A stretch of 22,467 bases of DNA from contig CAYMWA010000047.1 in the NCBI GenBank assembly GCA_964393795.1, positions 1 through 22,467 of the forward strand, in the 5' to 3' direction. Position numbers and translations under genes: made by a program. Source of the DNA: Chryseosolibacter sp964393795 (GTDB taxonomy: Bacteria; Bacteroidota; Bacteroidia; Cytophagales; Cyclobacteriaceae). The notes below the pieces were generated by a model, which did no database searches, had not been told where the DNA came from, and saw nothing but the letters and a program-made list of their open reading frames with translations. Positions 6,869 to 14,525 of this stretch are shown here, piece after piece; within the stretch, counting starts at the first letter, position 1, and the number at the start of each line of letters is the position of its first letter.

Positions 6869-6906
6869 CTTAGCGCCCTCTGCGTCTTAGCGCCTTAGCG
6901 GTGAAA
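6869..6906. repeat. Octamer-type repeat, copy B, invading a CDS end
   Basis: Same element as at 1878-1915: on the minus strand TTTCACCGC is followed by CGCTAAGG, CGCTAAGA, CGCAGAGG and GCGCTAAG in 8-nt steps. Unlike copy A, this one overlaps a gene. It encodes the last residues (LSPLRR) and the stop codon (6887-6889) of the GT9 protein. Confidence 0.75.
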
Positions 6907-7906
6907 GATCAATGCCGGTCGCGTCACACAGTTTCTCCTCAACGCAACTCATTACATAGTTGACATCGCTGGTTTGTTCAAAAGGTATGGCAAGATGTGT
7001 TTGTGTATCAAGTGGACGCCACCGCTTAAAATCGGAGTAGGGTGAAAACAGGATAACGCTTGGCACGTGAAGCGCGGCGGCGATATGCGAAACGCCAGTA
7101 TCGTTGCTCACGAGCAACCGCGCATGGGCCAACAATGCCGCAAGTGCCCCCGCTGTGAGATGCCCAAAAGTTTCCACAATGTTTATAACAGGGCCACTGA
7201 TGAGTGATTGGAGCCTGCGCAGGAGGGCCTTTTCTTCTATCGATCCGGTCAGCACGACGGGGAAACCATGAACGGACATGTTGTTGGCTACGCGTGCAAA
7301 ATTTTCGACGGACCAACGACGCTTCGGGTCGCGCGCACCCGGATGCAAACAAATATATCCACCTGGACTGATGCCGGTCTTGCCGGCGATCTTTTCGAAA
7401 ACCACTGTATCTGCTTCAGCTAACGGAAATTCGAGGTGAGTATCATGAGCAGGTATGCCGAGGCACTGTGGAAGTTTCAGAAACCGACGGATCTCATGTT
7501 CGCCGTCATCCGACGACGGGAAGTGCGTTTCATCGGGCGCATATGCCCCGGGTTGACGAAGTCCACACGTTACCTTGCCACCCCACAACATGCACAGGCT
7601 GTTGGTGAGCACCCCGTTGCCATGCATTTGAAAGACGACATCAAATTGACGCGATTGCATGTCGTTCAGAAAGGAAACGATCTTCCTGCCATCCGGGACT
7701 TGCTCGGGAAGTCCCGGCCATCCTGGAAAAGTGACAAAGTCATTGAAATAGGAGGAGAACCGGGACGCAAAAGCTGTTTGCCACGGTAGGCCTATAAGGC
7801 ATATGTGTCCGCGCGGGTAGGCGTTGCGTATCGCACGTATCGCCGGGATGGCGCACAGCATGTCGCCCAGATAGAGGGCGCGAAAGATCGCGATCTTTAA
7901 ACTCAT
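6887..7906 (-). CDS. GT9 glycosyltransferase (heptosyltransferase family)
   Basis: A 339-residue GT-B fold enzyme of family GT9, which in characterised cases transfers heptose from ADP-heptose to lipid A/core acceptors at the cytoplasmic membrane. It shows RALYLGDMLCAIPAIRAIR at 9-27, the C-terminal nucleotide-binding HPGARDPKRRW at 188-198 and SNDTGVSHIAAAL at 267-279, the usual D-T-G-x-x-H signature. The start at 7906 (MSLKIAIF) puts the first strand at the N-terminus as in relatives; an in-frame ATG at 7933 would add nine residues. The final residues and stop derive from an octamer repeat, so the C-terminus has been rewritten. It is divergent from the GT2 gene over 85 bp and convergent with the carbamoyltransferase. 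The acceptor is unknown. Confidence 0.88.
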   Translation of the reverse strand: MSLKIAIFRALYLGDMLCAIPAIRAIRNAYPRGHICLIGLPWQTAFASRFSSYFNDFVTFPGWPGLPEQVPDGRKIVSFLNDMQSRQFDVVFQMHGNGVLTNSLCMLWGGKVTCGLRQPGAYAPDETHFPSSDDGEHEIRRFLKLPQCLGIPAHDTHLEFPLAEADTVVFEKIAGKTGISPGGYICLHPGARDPKRRWSVENFARVANNMSVHGFPVVLTGSIEEKALLRRLQSLISGPVINIVETFGHLTAGALAALLAHARLLVSNDTGVSHIAAALHVPSVILFSPYSDFKRWRPLDTQTHLAIPFEQTSDVNYVMSCVEEKLCDATGIDLSPLRR

Positions 7907-7991
7907 CGTGGAAAGGTGTTGGTTCCTGCCCATACGCTATCAATTTGATGCCATCGAGAGGGCATATTTTTTATTCCATTTGGGTAGTTAA

Positions 7992-8984
7992 ATGTCATGT
8001 ATGGAGCCTTTACAGATATCGGTGGTAATACCCACCTATCGAAGACCCGCGCTTTTACTGCGGTGTCTGGAAGCTTTGTTGAGACAGACTTTCACCGACC
8101 ACCATTTTGAAATTATTGTCGTAAGTGACGGAGAAGACGCGGTGACCAGCGGCGCGCTTACGATGTTGCCTGAGCGGGAGCATCCGATGATTCATTATTA
8201 TGCGTTGCCTGCAAAGGCAGGTCCCGCTGCCGCGCGCAACTTTGGTCTCATGTTGTCGCGCGGCGAGCTGGTCGCGTTTACCGACGACGATTGCATACCC
8301 GACACCGGGTGGTTGACGGCCATGTGGTCCGCATATGAGGAACACGGAGCACGCGAGATCGCTTTTTCAGGAAACACTGTCGTACCGATGACGAGCGATC
8401 CTACCGACTATGAGCTTAACATTTCGAGACTTTCAGCGGCAGAATTTATTACAGCCAACTGCGCGTGCAGCAAAGAGGCCCTTTATCGTGTTGGTGGCTT
8501 TGATGAGCGTTTCAAAATGGCGTGGCGCGAAGATAGTGATCTGCAATTCAAGTTCATTGAACATGGTATACCTGTCATAAAGGTGGATGATGCGGTGGTC
8601 ACCCATCCTGTGCGAAAGGCGACCTGGGGGATCTCAATTAGGGAGCAGCGCAAGGGCATGTTCAACGCCTTGTTGTACAAGAAATTTCCGGTACTGTATC
8701 GCGATAAGATTCAACGCCGTCCTTTCTGGCACTATTACGCAACGCTTTTTTTTATTGTGCTCTTTGTCGCGGGCATCATTGCGCGTGCACCAATTCCCGG
8801 CATTGCCGGCTTGGCAGGTTGGCTGGCGATGACTGTGTGGTTTGCGCATAAGCGGTTACGCAACACTTCTCGTTCATGGCAACATGTCTTTGAAATGCTG
8901 TTCACGTCGGCGGTGATCCCAGTGCTCTCCCTGTTCTGGAAGTTTTATGGTTCATGGAAATACAAAGTGCTCTTGATTCCCTGA
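7992..8984 (+). CDS. Membrane-anchored GT2 glycosyltransferase
   Basis: A 330-residue family 2 (GT-A) transferase. VVIPTYRR opens the nucleotide-binding half at 11-18. The metal-binding TDDD is at 97-100 and the catalytic-base region WREDSDLQF at 178-186. After about 245 the protein becomes hydrophobic, with likely membrane segments near 248-264, 268-285 and 299-315, so it should work at the inner membrane on a lipid-linked acceptor. ATG at 8001 (MEPLQ) is an equally possible start. It is the only plus-strand gene between the two GT9 genes and therefore has its own promoter. Its last 33 bp overlap, tail to tail, the end of the next gene. Donor and acceptor sugars cannot be read from sequence. 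Confidence 0.88.
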   Translation: MSCMEPLQISVVIPTYRRPALLLRCLEALLRQTFTDHHFEIIVVSDGEDAVTSGALTMLPEREHPMIHYYALPAKAGPAAARNFGLMLSRGELVAFTDDDCIPDTGWLTAMWSAYEEHGAREIAFSGNTVVPMTSDPTDYELNISRLSAAEFITANCACSKEALYRVGGFDERFKMAWREDSDLQFKFIEHGIPVIKVDDAVVTHPVRKATWGISIREQRKGMFNALLYKKFPVLYRDKIQRRPFWHYYATLFFIVLFVAGIIARAPIPGIAGLAGWLAMTVWFAHKRLRNTSRSWQHVFEMLFTSAVIPVLSLFWKFYGSWKYKVLLIP

Positions 8985-10100
8985 CGATGCCGGCGGCACG
9001 GCGACCAACGTGTCTATAGGGGGATCGCTTTGGCGAATCAGTAAGGCTTCGACGGCTGAAAGCACTTGCTCGGGAGTTACCTCCATAGTGTTTCCGCCGA
9101 AGTAGCGGCGGTTGACAAACTGTAGCACCTCATTTCGGCTCTGCAGTTCTTCACGAATTGAAAAGGGAAGCACCTTGCCGATACTTTTCCAGGGGGCGTG
9201 CTGCGGGTTGGTTAGTGCGTACAAGACAATCACTTTTGTATGCACCGCGGCGGCGATGTGAACACTCGCGGTGTTTACCGAAATGAGCAACGGCGATAAC
9301 CGGATAAGCGTAATAAACGCTTCGATCGACAATCTGCCGGCCAGGGAATGTGCACCCTTGCCAATACCGTCGCAGATCGACTCGGCAAGTCGTCGCTCAC
9401 TGTCGACACCTGTGACGATGACCTGGTAGTCTAGCCGGTCGACAATTTGCCGGCCAACGGTTATCCATTTATCCGCCGGGTATTGTCGCTTTATTTCGCT
9501 GACGCCGGGATGCAAGATCAGCCATGGTCGGGTAGCATCAATGCCGGCGTGGTCGAGTTTTGCCCGGAGTGACTGTTCACCATTCGTTGGCAACCGGACA
9601 TTGATTCGCTCATTCGATGTCGAAGCGCCGATGGCGTTCACGAGATCCAGATCGCGCCGGGTTTGATGGCGGATAAAAGTATAAGGTTCCTTCTCGGGTA
9701 TCCAATGTGAGAGCAGGTGGTATGGATTTTCGCGACAATAGGCTAACCTGTTTGGAATGCCGGCAAGGGTGAGGATCAAGGCAGTCGGCAGCGGATTCTG
9801 ACTAAACACGGTAAAGAGGATGGCGCCGTCGAATTGATGACGCTTCAAGTCGGCAATCAATTTTTCGAATTCGTTCACCCTCGGTGCCTTGGTGCTTTTT
9901 ACCCAGGGGGCATCCCATACTATTGTATGATCGACACAGGGAATGTAGGGCACAATGGGCATTGCCATCGACGAAGTGAGAAGGGTAATTGTACAGTCAA
10001 ACGTTTCTTTCAGTGCAGCAATGGCGGGCGTCGTCATTAACAAGTCGCCCATATTGTCAGGACGTACGCAAAGGATGTTTCTACAATTCTTCCACGTCAT
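8952..10100 (-). CDS. Second GT9 glycosyltransferase (heptosyltransferase family)
   Basis: A 382-residue GT9 protein, clearly different from the one at 6887-7906. RPDNMGDLLMTTPAI at 13-27 is the family N-terminal signature; LHPGVSEIKRQYP at 196-208 and SVNTASVHIAAA at 274-285 form the donor site. The usual D-T-G is replaced here by N-T-A, a variation that may shift donor or acceptor choice. The start ATG overlaps the HldE stop by 4 nt (ATGA), so it is the last gene of the heptose operon and translationally coupled to it. About 30 residues at the C-terminus (353-382) are Pro/Val-rich and look dispensable; this is the part overlapping the convergent GT2 gene. Use of the ADP-heptose made by its operon partners is the natural inference. 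Confidence 0.9.
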   Translation of the reverse strand: MTWKNCRNILCVRPDNMGDLLMTTPAIAALKETFDCTITLLTSSMAMPIVPYIPCVDHTIVWDAPWVKSTKAPRVNEFEKLIADLKRHQFDGAILFTVFSQNPLPTALILTLAGIPNRLAYCRENPYHLLSHWIPEKEPYTFIRHQTRRDLDLVNAIGASTSNERINVRLPTNGEQSLRAKLDHAGIDATRPWLILHPGVSEIKRQYPADKWITVGRQIVDRLDYQVIVTGVDSERRLAESICDGIGKGAHSLAGRLSIEAFITLIRLSPLLISVNTASVHIAAAVHTKVIVLYALTNPQHAPWKSIGKVLPFSIREELQSRNEVLQFVNRRYFGGNTMEVTPEQVLSAVEALLIRQSDPPIDTLVAVPPASSGNQEHFVFP

Positions 10101-11608
10101 TGTGATCGGAGTTCCAGGTAAGCCCTTTGTGCGGCTTTGGTTGCGTTGCTAATTTTTCTGATGATGCGTGTCGTTGAACGGTTCGATACGTGATTAAGAA
10201 AAACGATCTCGCCACCGCATTCAACGACCGTCTGTGCTTCCGGAAGCTGTTGCGTGGTATAGTCGCCACCTTTTGCGAAGAGGTGAGGGCGAACGACCCG
10301 GATGAGGGGAACAGGAGTGTCATCGTGCTCGTGACCGAAAGGGATGATGTGATCAATCGAGGAAAGCGCGGCCAGGACCTTCAGGCGGTCTGACAGTCCG
10401 TTGATGGGCCGGTGCATACCCTTGATCCTCCTGATGCTTTCATCGGTGTTCAATCCGACGATCAGTACATCGCCCAGCGACTTGGCACGGTTCAGATAAG
10501 TCACATGTCCGCTGTGAAGGATATCGAAGCACCCATTAGTGAATACGATCCGTTTACCGGTGCTGTGATAGGCGTCACAAATCTCTTTGAGATGGTGGAG
10601 GTCCGAAACGAATTTGGTGTGAACGTTGAAGTAACTTTTTAATTCAGGAAGTGAACAACTGGAGGTATCTTCTTTTTTCACGGCGATCGTAGCCGCTGCC
10701 GCAGCAATGCGGGCGCTGGTTTTCTTATTTCGGCTGCTCAGGAAGGAGAGGACAAATGCGCTAAGATAGGTGTCGCCCGCGCCAGCGACATGTGGATTAG
10801 CGACGGGCGGAGAAGTGACGATCTCCACTGCTTTTCCGTTCTCGATGACTACCGCACCGGCGCTGTCAAGCGTTACGGTAATCAGCGGCGCATTGAGTTC
10901 CTGGTAAAGCTGATCGGCGTGGATCACTACCTGACTGACGCGGTCTTCTTTTTGGCGTTGAAGCCCGAGCAACTTCAAGAATTCTTCGTAGTTAGGTTTT
11001 ACGTGCGACGGCCGTAACGACGAAAAGAAAGAGAGTCGCTTGGAATCTACGGCGATAAATCGTCGTTCTGCGCGTTGCAACCTGGTGAGCGTCTCGACCA
11101 CAGCGGGCGTGACTATCCCTTTATTGTAGTCGGAGATAATCACACCGTCACAGGTAGCAAACTCGCGCTCGATACACGTGATAAGGGTGCGGGTGGTCTC
11201 CGGACTTACCGGTTCTTCTGAACCCTGATCAATTCGGGCGACAAGCTGTGAACCTGACACAATGCGGCTTTTGGTGATGGTTCTTCGTGAGGCGTCGCGG
11301 ATAATATGCAGGCAGCCGATGTTATACGTTTGCATTTTCGCGATGGCCTCATCGCCCTCCGCATCATCGCCAACGACACTGCAGAAAACTACGAAGGCGC
11401 CAAGCGCTTTCAGGTTGCAAACCGTGTTGGCAGCCCCGCCCGGGAATGCGTTTCGCTCAGCGATGTCTACCACCGGAACCGGCGCCTCCGGGCACAGTCG
11501 TGCGCTCGACCCCTTGAGGTACAGGTCCAGAAGAAGATCGCCAACGACCATTATGCGCTTTGCGCTGAATTGGTTGATGGCATTGAGGTATCGGCTAACA
11601 TCTTTCAT
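10097..11608 (-). CDS. hldE: Bifunctional heptose-7-phosphate kinase / heptose-1-phosphate adenylyltransferase
   Basis: A 503-residue two-domain enzyme of ADP-heptose synthesis. The N-terminal PfkB-type kinase (about 1-325) phosphorylates D-glycero-beta-D-manno-heptose 7-phosphate at C1. It shows GGAAN at 57-61 and AGAGDT at 275-280, with catalytic Asp279. The C-terminal cytidylyltransferase-fold domain (about 350-485) adenylylates heptose 1-phosphate. It has TNGCFDILHSGH at 357-368, carrying the HxGH motif, and SNRSTTRII at 475-483. Both active sites are intact and the size is near that of the E. coli enzyme (477). It overlaps the gmhB stop by 4 nt and the following GT9 start by 4 nt. The beta-ADP route is implied, as opposed to the alpha-GDP route of S-layer heptose. 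Confidence 0.95.
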   Translation of the reverse strand: MKDVSRYLNAINQFSAKRIMVVGDLLLDLYLKGSSARLCPEAPVPVVDIAERNAFPGGAANTVCNLKALGAFVVFCSVVGDDAEGDEAIAKMQTYNIGCLHIIRDASRRTITKSRIVSGSQLVARIDQGSEEPVSPETTRTLITCIEREFATCDGVIISDYNKGIVTPAVVETLTRLQRAERRFIAVDSKRLSFFSSLRPSHVKPNYEEFLKLLGLQRQKEDRVSQVVIHADQLYQELNAPLITVTLDSAGAVVIENGKAVEIVTSPPVANPHVAGAGDTYLSAFVLSFLSSRNKKTSARIAAAAATIAVKKEDTSSCSLPELKSYFNVHTKFVSDLHHLKEICDAYHSTGKRIVFTNGCFDILHSGHVTYLNRAKSLGDVLIVGLNTDESIRRIKGMHRPINGLSDRLKVLAALSSIDHIIPFGHEHDDTPVPLIRVVRPHLFAKGGDYTTQQLPEAQTVVECGGEIVFLNHVSNRSTTRIIRKISNATKAAQRAYLELRSQ

Positions 11609-12171
11609 ACAGGTTTAAATTCATCAGTGATAATACCAACCGCTTCAGTGAAGTTAGCGGCTACCGCCGTTGGCTTTCTTTGGTCCGACTGTATCCATTC
11701 CGTTTCGTTTCCATTATCGATCAGAATGGTTTTGCACCCGGCTCTGTTTCCTGCTTCCACATCGTTCAGAATGTCACCAATCATCCAAGAGGCGCTGACA
11801 TCAATGCGAAGTTGATCTGCAGCTTGCAAAATCATTCCCGGCGCTGGCTTACGGCATTGACAATTACCGGCATACGCAGGTATTACGCCGGTCGGATGGT
11901 GCGGACAGAAGAAGAAGCCATCCAGTGTAAGTCCCGCATGCTGCAGTTTTTCATTTAAGCCATTGTACAGGCGGTGAAGCGCCTCCTCATCAAAGTACCC
12001 TCGCGCGACGCCCGACTGGTTCGAAACAACAATGAGCAGGTAACCCATCGCCTTCAGTCTTAGCAGCCCCTCGACGGCACCATCAGTAAAACGGACGAGT
12101 TCCGGCTTTACGTTGTATGACACATCTTCTATAAGCGTTCCATCCTTATCCAGAAAGACTGCCTTTGTCAT
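11605..12171 (-). CDS. gmhB: D-glycero-beta-D-manno-heptose-1,7-bisphosphate 7-phosphatase (HAD family)
   Basis: A 188-residue HAD phosphatase that removes the 7-phosphate between the two HldE steps. The nucleophile motif is DKDGT at 8-12 (Asp8, acid/base Asp10). SNQSGVARG lies at 50-58. A zinc site is made by Cys89, His91, Cys104 and Cys106 (CPHH ... CQC), followed by the phosphate-binding Lys108 in CRKPAPGM. The Mg-binding GDILND is at 132-137. This zinc-bearing layout is shared by GmhB and the HisB phosphatase domain; the context decides for GmhB. The start at 12171 gives the standard M-x-x-AVFLDKDGT N-terminus. An upstream in-frame ATG at 12189 would add six residues and overlap the preceding gene by 8 nt. 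Confidence 0.93.
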   Translation of the reverse strand: MTKAVFLDKDGTLIEDVSYNVKPELVRFTDGAVEGLLRLKAMGYLLIVVSNQSGVARGYFDEEALHRLYNGLNEKLQHAGLTLDGFFFCPHHPTGVIPAYAGNCQCRKPAPGMILQAADQLRIDVSASWMIGDILNDVEAGNRAGCKTILIDNGNETEWIQSDQRKPTAVAANFTEAVGIITDEFKPV

Positions 12172-12181
12172 AACGAGTGTG

Positions 12182-14083
12182 CTAACCATTTATGGCAATC
12201 CCTTGTTTCCCATTCAGCCGGTAAGCTTTACCATTGCTGTTCAACTTCTTGCCATTCGGGCGGCCGAATAGTTTTCCTTCGACAATTCCGCAGATGGTGT
12301 GAAGAATGTGCAAATGTATTTCCTGTACACGCTGGGTACTGTTTGAAGGTACGACAATATTCACATGGGCATACAGACTGGCATTGCCACCGCCCTTTCC
12401 ACTCAGCGAGATGCAGGTCATTCCTTTTTCAAGGGAGGCTTTCATGGCGTTGATCAAATTAAGCGATTGGCCGCTCGTGCTAAAGCAAAGCAGGATGTCA
12501 CCCTGCTGCCCAAACGCTTCTACCTGCCTCGCGAATACGTGTTCGTAGCCGAAGTCATTGGCCCACGCTGTCATCACCGCGCTGTCTCCTGTCAGGGCGA
12601 GGGCGGGTAATCCCTTCCGATGTGATTGCTCAAACCGGCCCACAAGTTCAGCGGCCAGGTGTTGACTTTCAGAGGCACTTCCTCCATTGCCGCAGATCAG
12701 AAGTTTCTTTCCATTCTGAAAGGCGTTGACCAGAATGTTTGCGGCCTGGAGTATCGGCACGCCCAGTGTTTCCTTTGAGCGCAGGAAAGCGTCTGCAGCC
12801 TGATCGAACGAATGTTCGATAGATTGGAGTGAGCCATCGTCGGGGAGTGATCTCGCGTACGTGACGCGATCGTAAAGCGCGGCGATCATATCCGTTACTT
12901 TTGACCATGTAAAGAGGCCGTTAACGCGTTTCAGTGCTTGCGCGCGCATGGCAAGCCGAAGTTCCTCGTCATCCAGAAGTTCATACAGCTTGATGGCGAG
13001 TGCGTTCGGATCATTGGGCGGAACCAGGAAGCCACACTTGCCGTCTTCGACGGTGTACTTGATGCCGCCGACGTCGGAACCGATAACGGGGGTGCCACAC
13101 GCCATGGATTCGAGCGGGGTAATGCCAAATGGCTCGTACCATGGCGTGGTGACAAACACATCCGCCGCCGCATAATAATACTTTAACACATCGCGCTCCT
13201 TGCGGCCGGTGAACACAACACTATCCGATACATGCTCATCGGCAGCAATTTTCTGTAAACGCGCAATCTCCGGATTTTGCCCTGGGAGGAGGTCGTCGGT
13301 TTCGCCACCTACAACGATCAACCTCGCCGGCAGGGATGTCTTTTTGATTTTCCCCATCGCCCGGATAACATTGTCTATTCCCTTGCGGGGAACCATGCGA
13401 CCTAACTGAAGGATAACGTACTCATTAACATCCAGCTTGAGCACTTTCCGCGCAAGTAAACGATCAAGCGGGTAAAACTCGTGTTGATTGAAGCCGCATG
13501 GAATGACGGTAATTTTCTCTCGCGGTGCTTGATAGTGCTCCATCAGGTCGGTTTTATCCTGCGGACATTCAGCAATGATATGGTCGGCTTGCTGCACAAT
13601 CTGCTTTTCTATGGCAATCCGCTCGGAAGGAAACTTGTCGTTGTCGCCCTGATACATCTTCCGGATGTGACCTAGCGCATGAAATGTAACAACAAACGGG
13701 ATCTGGAAGATGTTTTTGAGATCAGCTGCGACCATGGCCGACATCCAGAAGTTCGCATGCACAAGGTCGTATTCAATTCCTTCCGCGTTGATAAATGCAA
13801 TGACGTTTTCTGTGAACACGGGCATATAATCATAGAGATACTCTTTTTCCATGGGACCGACCGGACCGGCCTGTACATGGACGATCCGGACACCGGGCAG
13901 CCAGGTGATCACCTGCGGAAGTTCCGGGTTGTCCCATCGGGTAAATACGTCCACCGCGTAGTCGCCTTGCGCAAGGTGCCGTGCCACTTCGGCTACATAA
14001 ACATTTTGTCCGCCGCTGTCAACGCCGCCAAGAGCGGCTAAAGGCGATGCATGTTCGCTTATAAGTGCTATTGTCTTTTTCAT
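12182..14083 (-). CDS. gmhA: GT4 glycosyltransferase fused to sedoheptulose-7-phosphate isomerase (GmhA)
   Basis: A 633-residue fusion. Residues 1-412 are a GT4 retaining transferase: GGVDSGGQNVYV at 19-30, THFHALG-like TFHALG at 133-138, GRMVPRKGID at 228-237 and the E-x7-E pair E317/E325 in EPFGITPLES. After a short linker, residues 423-603 are a SIS-domain isomerase that makes D-glycero-D-manno-heptose 7-phosphate from sedoheptulose 7-phosphate. It shows CGNGGSASESQHLAAELVGRF from 464, STSGQS at 535-540 and QEIHLHILH at 587-595. Glu479 and His590 match the catalytic pair of E. coli GmhA. The last 25 residues are an odd Asn-Gly-Lys-rich tail. GGAAAAAC before ATG is a fair ribosome site. It is first in the operon with gmhB, hldE and a GT9 gene. 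The GT4 donor is unknown. Confidence 0.92.
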   Translation of the reverse strand: MKKTIALISEHASPLAALGGVDSGGQNVYVAEVARHLAQGDYAVDVFTRWDNPELPQVITWLPGVRIVHVQAGPVGPMEKEYLYDYMPVFTENVIAFINAEGIEYDLVHANFWMSAMVAADLKNIFQIPFVVTFHALGHIRKMYQGDNDKFPSERIAIEKQIVQQADHIIAECPQDKTDLMEHYQAPREKITVIPCGFNQHEFYPLDRLLARKVLKLDVNEYVILQLGRMVPRKGIDNVIRAMGKIKKTSLPARLIVVGGETDDLLPGQNPEIARLQKIAADEHVSDSVVFTGRKERDVLKYYYAAADVFVTTPWYEPFGITPLESMACGTPVIGSDVGGIKYTVEDGKCGFLVPPNDPNALAIKLYELLDDEELRLAMRAQALKRVNGLFTWSKVTDMIAALYDRVTYARSLPDDGSLQSIEHSFDQAADAFLRSKETLGVPILQAANILVNAFQNGKKLLICGNGGSASESQHLAAELVGRFEQSHRKGLPALALTGDSAVMTAWANDFGYEHVFARQVEAFGQQGDILLCFSTSGQSLNLINAMKASLEKGMTCISLSGKGGGNASLYAHVNIVVPSNSTQRVQEIHLHILHTICGIVEGKLFGRPNGKKLNSNGKAYRLNGKQGIAING

Positions 14084-14170
14084 GTTTTTCCGGTTTGCCT
14101 ATCTCTCCGATGTAATATTTCCCGCTGTGCGCTGCCGTTTTCATTTTTTATGATTCATATACACCGAAGC

Positions 14171-14191
14171 CTTCTGTCTTTTTTTCAGAAG
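14171..14191. other. Short inverted repeat with T-run loop
   Basis: CTTCTG (14171-14176) pairs with CAGAAG (14186-14191) around a 9-nt pyrimidine loop. It lies about 90 bp before the GT4-GmhA start, in what would be its leader or promoter. The T-run sits in the loop, so it is not a standard terminator. Confidence 0.3.
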
Positions 14192-14330
14192 CAACGCTAC
14201 ACAAGGGCCCTGGGCGTATGCAAATAAAAATTAACACCACAGGCACACGTCGTCTCAAAGCAGTGCTTCTGACAAAAAGTCAATCCGCTTTGATGCCGTT
14301 TCGCGAAATTCTTTCTACAAACAGGCACGA

Positions 14331-14359
14331 ACCGACAAAAGCCCTGGTTTTATGTCGGT
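14331..14359. promoter_or_regulatory. ACCGACA/TGTCGGT inverted repeat
   Basis: A perfect 7-bp inverted repeat at 14331-14337 and 14353-14359. AAA (14338-14340) and TTT (14348-14350) inside it extend the pairing after a 2-nt bulge. It is mid-way between the two divergent genes and could be an operator or an RNA hairpin. No regulator is encoded next to it. Confidence 0.35.
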
Positions 14360-14525
14360 CGCTGCTTTAGCTGGCTTGTGTTGCAGGGAAGACGAACGAA
14401 ATCCGACCGACGGAATCGTGATGTAAGAATAGTGACGACATTAAACTTCTTTCGTGAATCGCTTTAGCGGAATTTTGTGTTTGAAATTGCGTTTGACGCT
14501 ACTACTAATCCCCACTAGAGCAATA

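Larger units (their letters stand above)
14084..14525. other. Divergent regulatory region between the heptose operon and ABC exporter
   Basis: This 442-bp gene-free stretch lies between two divergent units and must hold both promoters; no clear Bacteroidota TAnnTTTG element was found. Two inverted repeats are visible: CTTCTG/CAGAAG around a T-rich loop (14171-14191) and ACCGACA/TGTCGGT (14331-14359). An open frame continues upstream of the exporter ATG to a GTG at 14454, but the added residues do not look like family sequence. Confidence 0.5.

Noticed and set aside
14454..14525. GTG-initiated extension of the ABC exporter
   Set aside because: The 24 added residues are unlike the family, and ATG at 14526 begins a normal exporter N-terminus.
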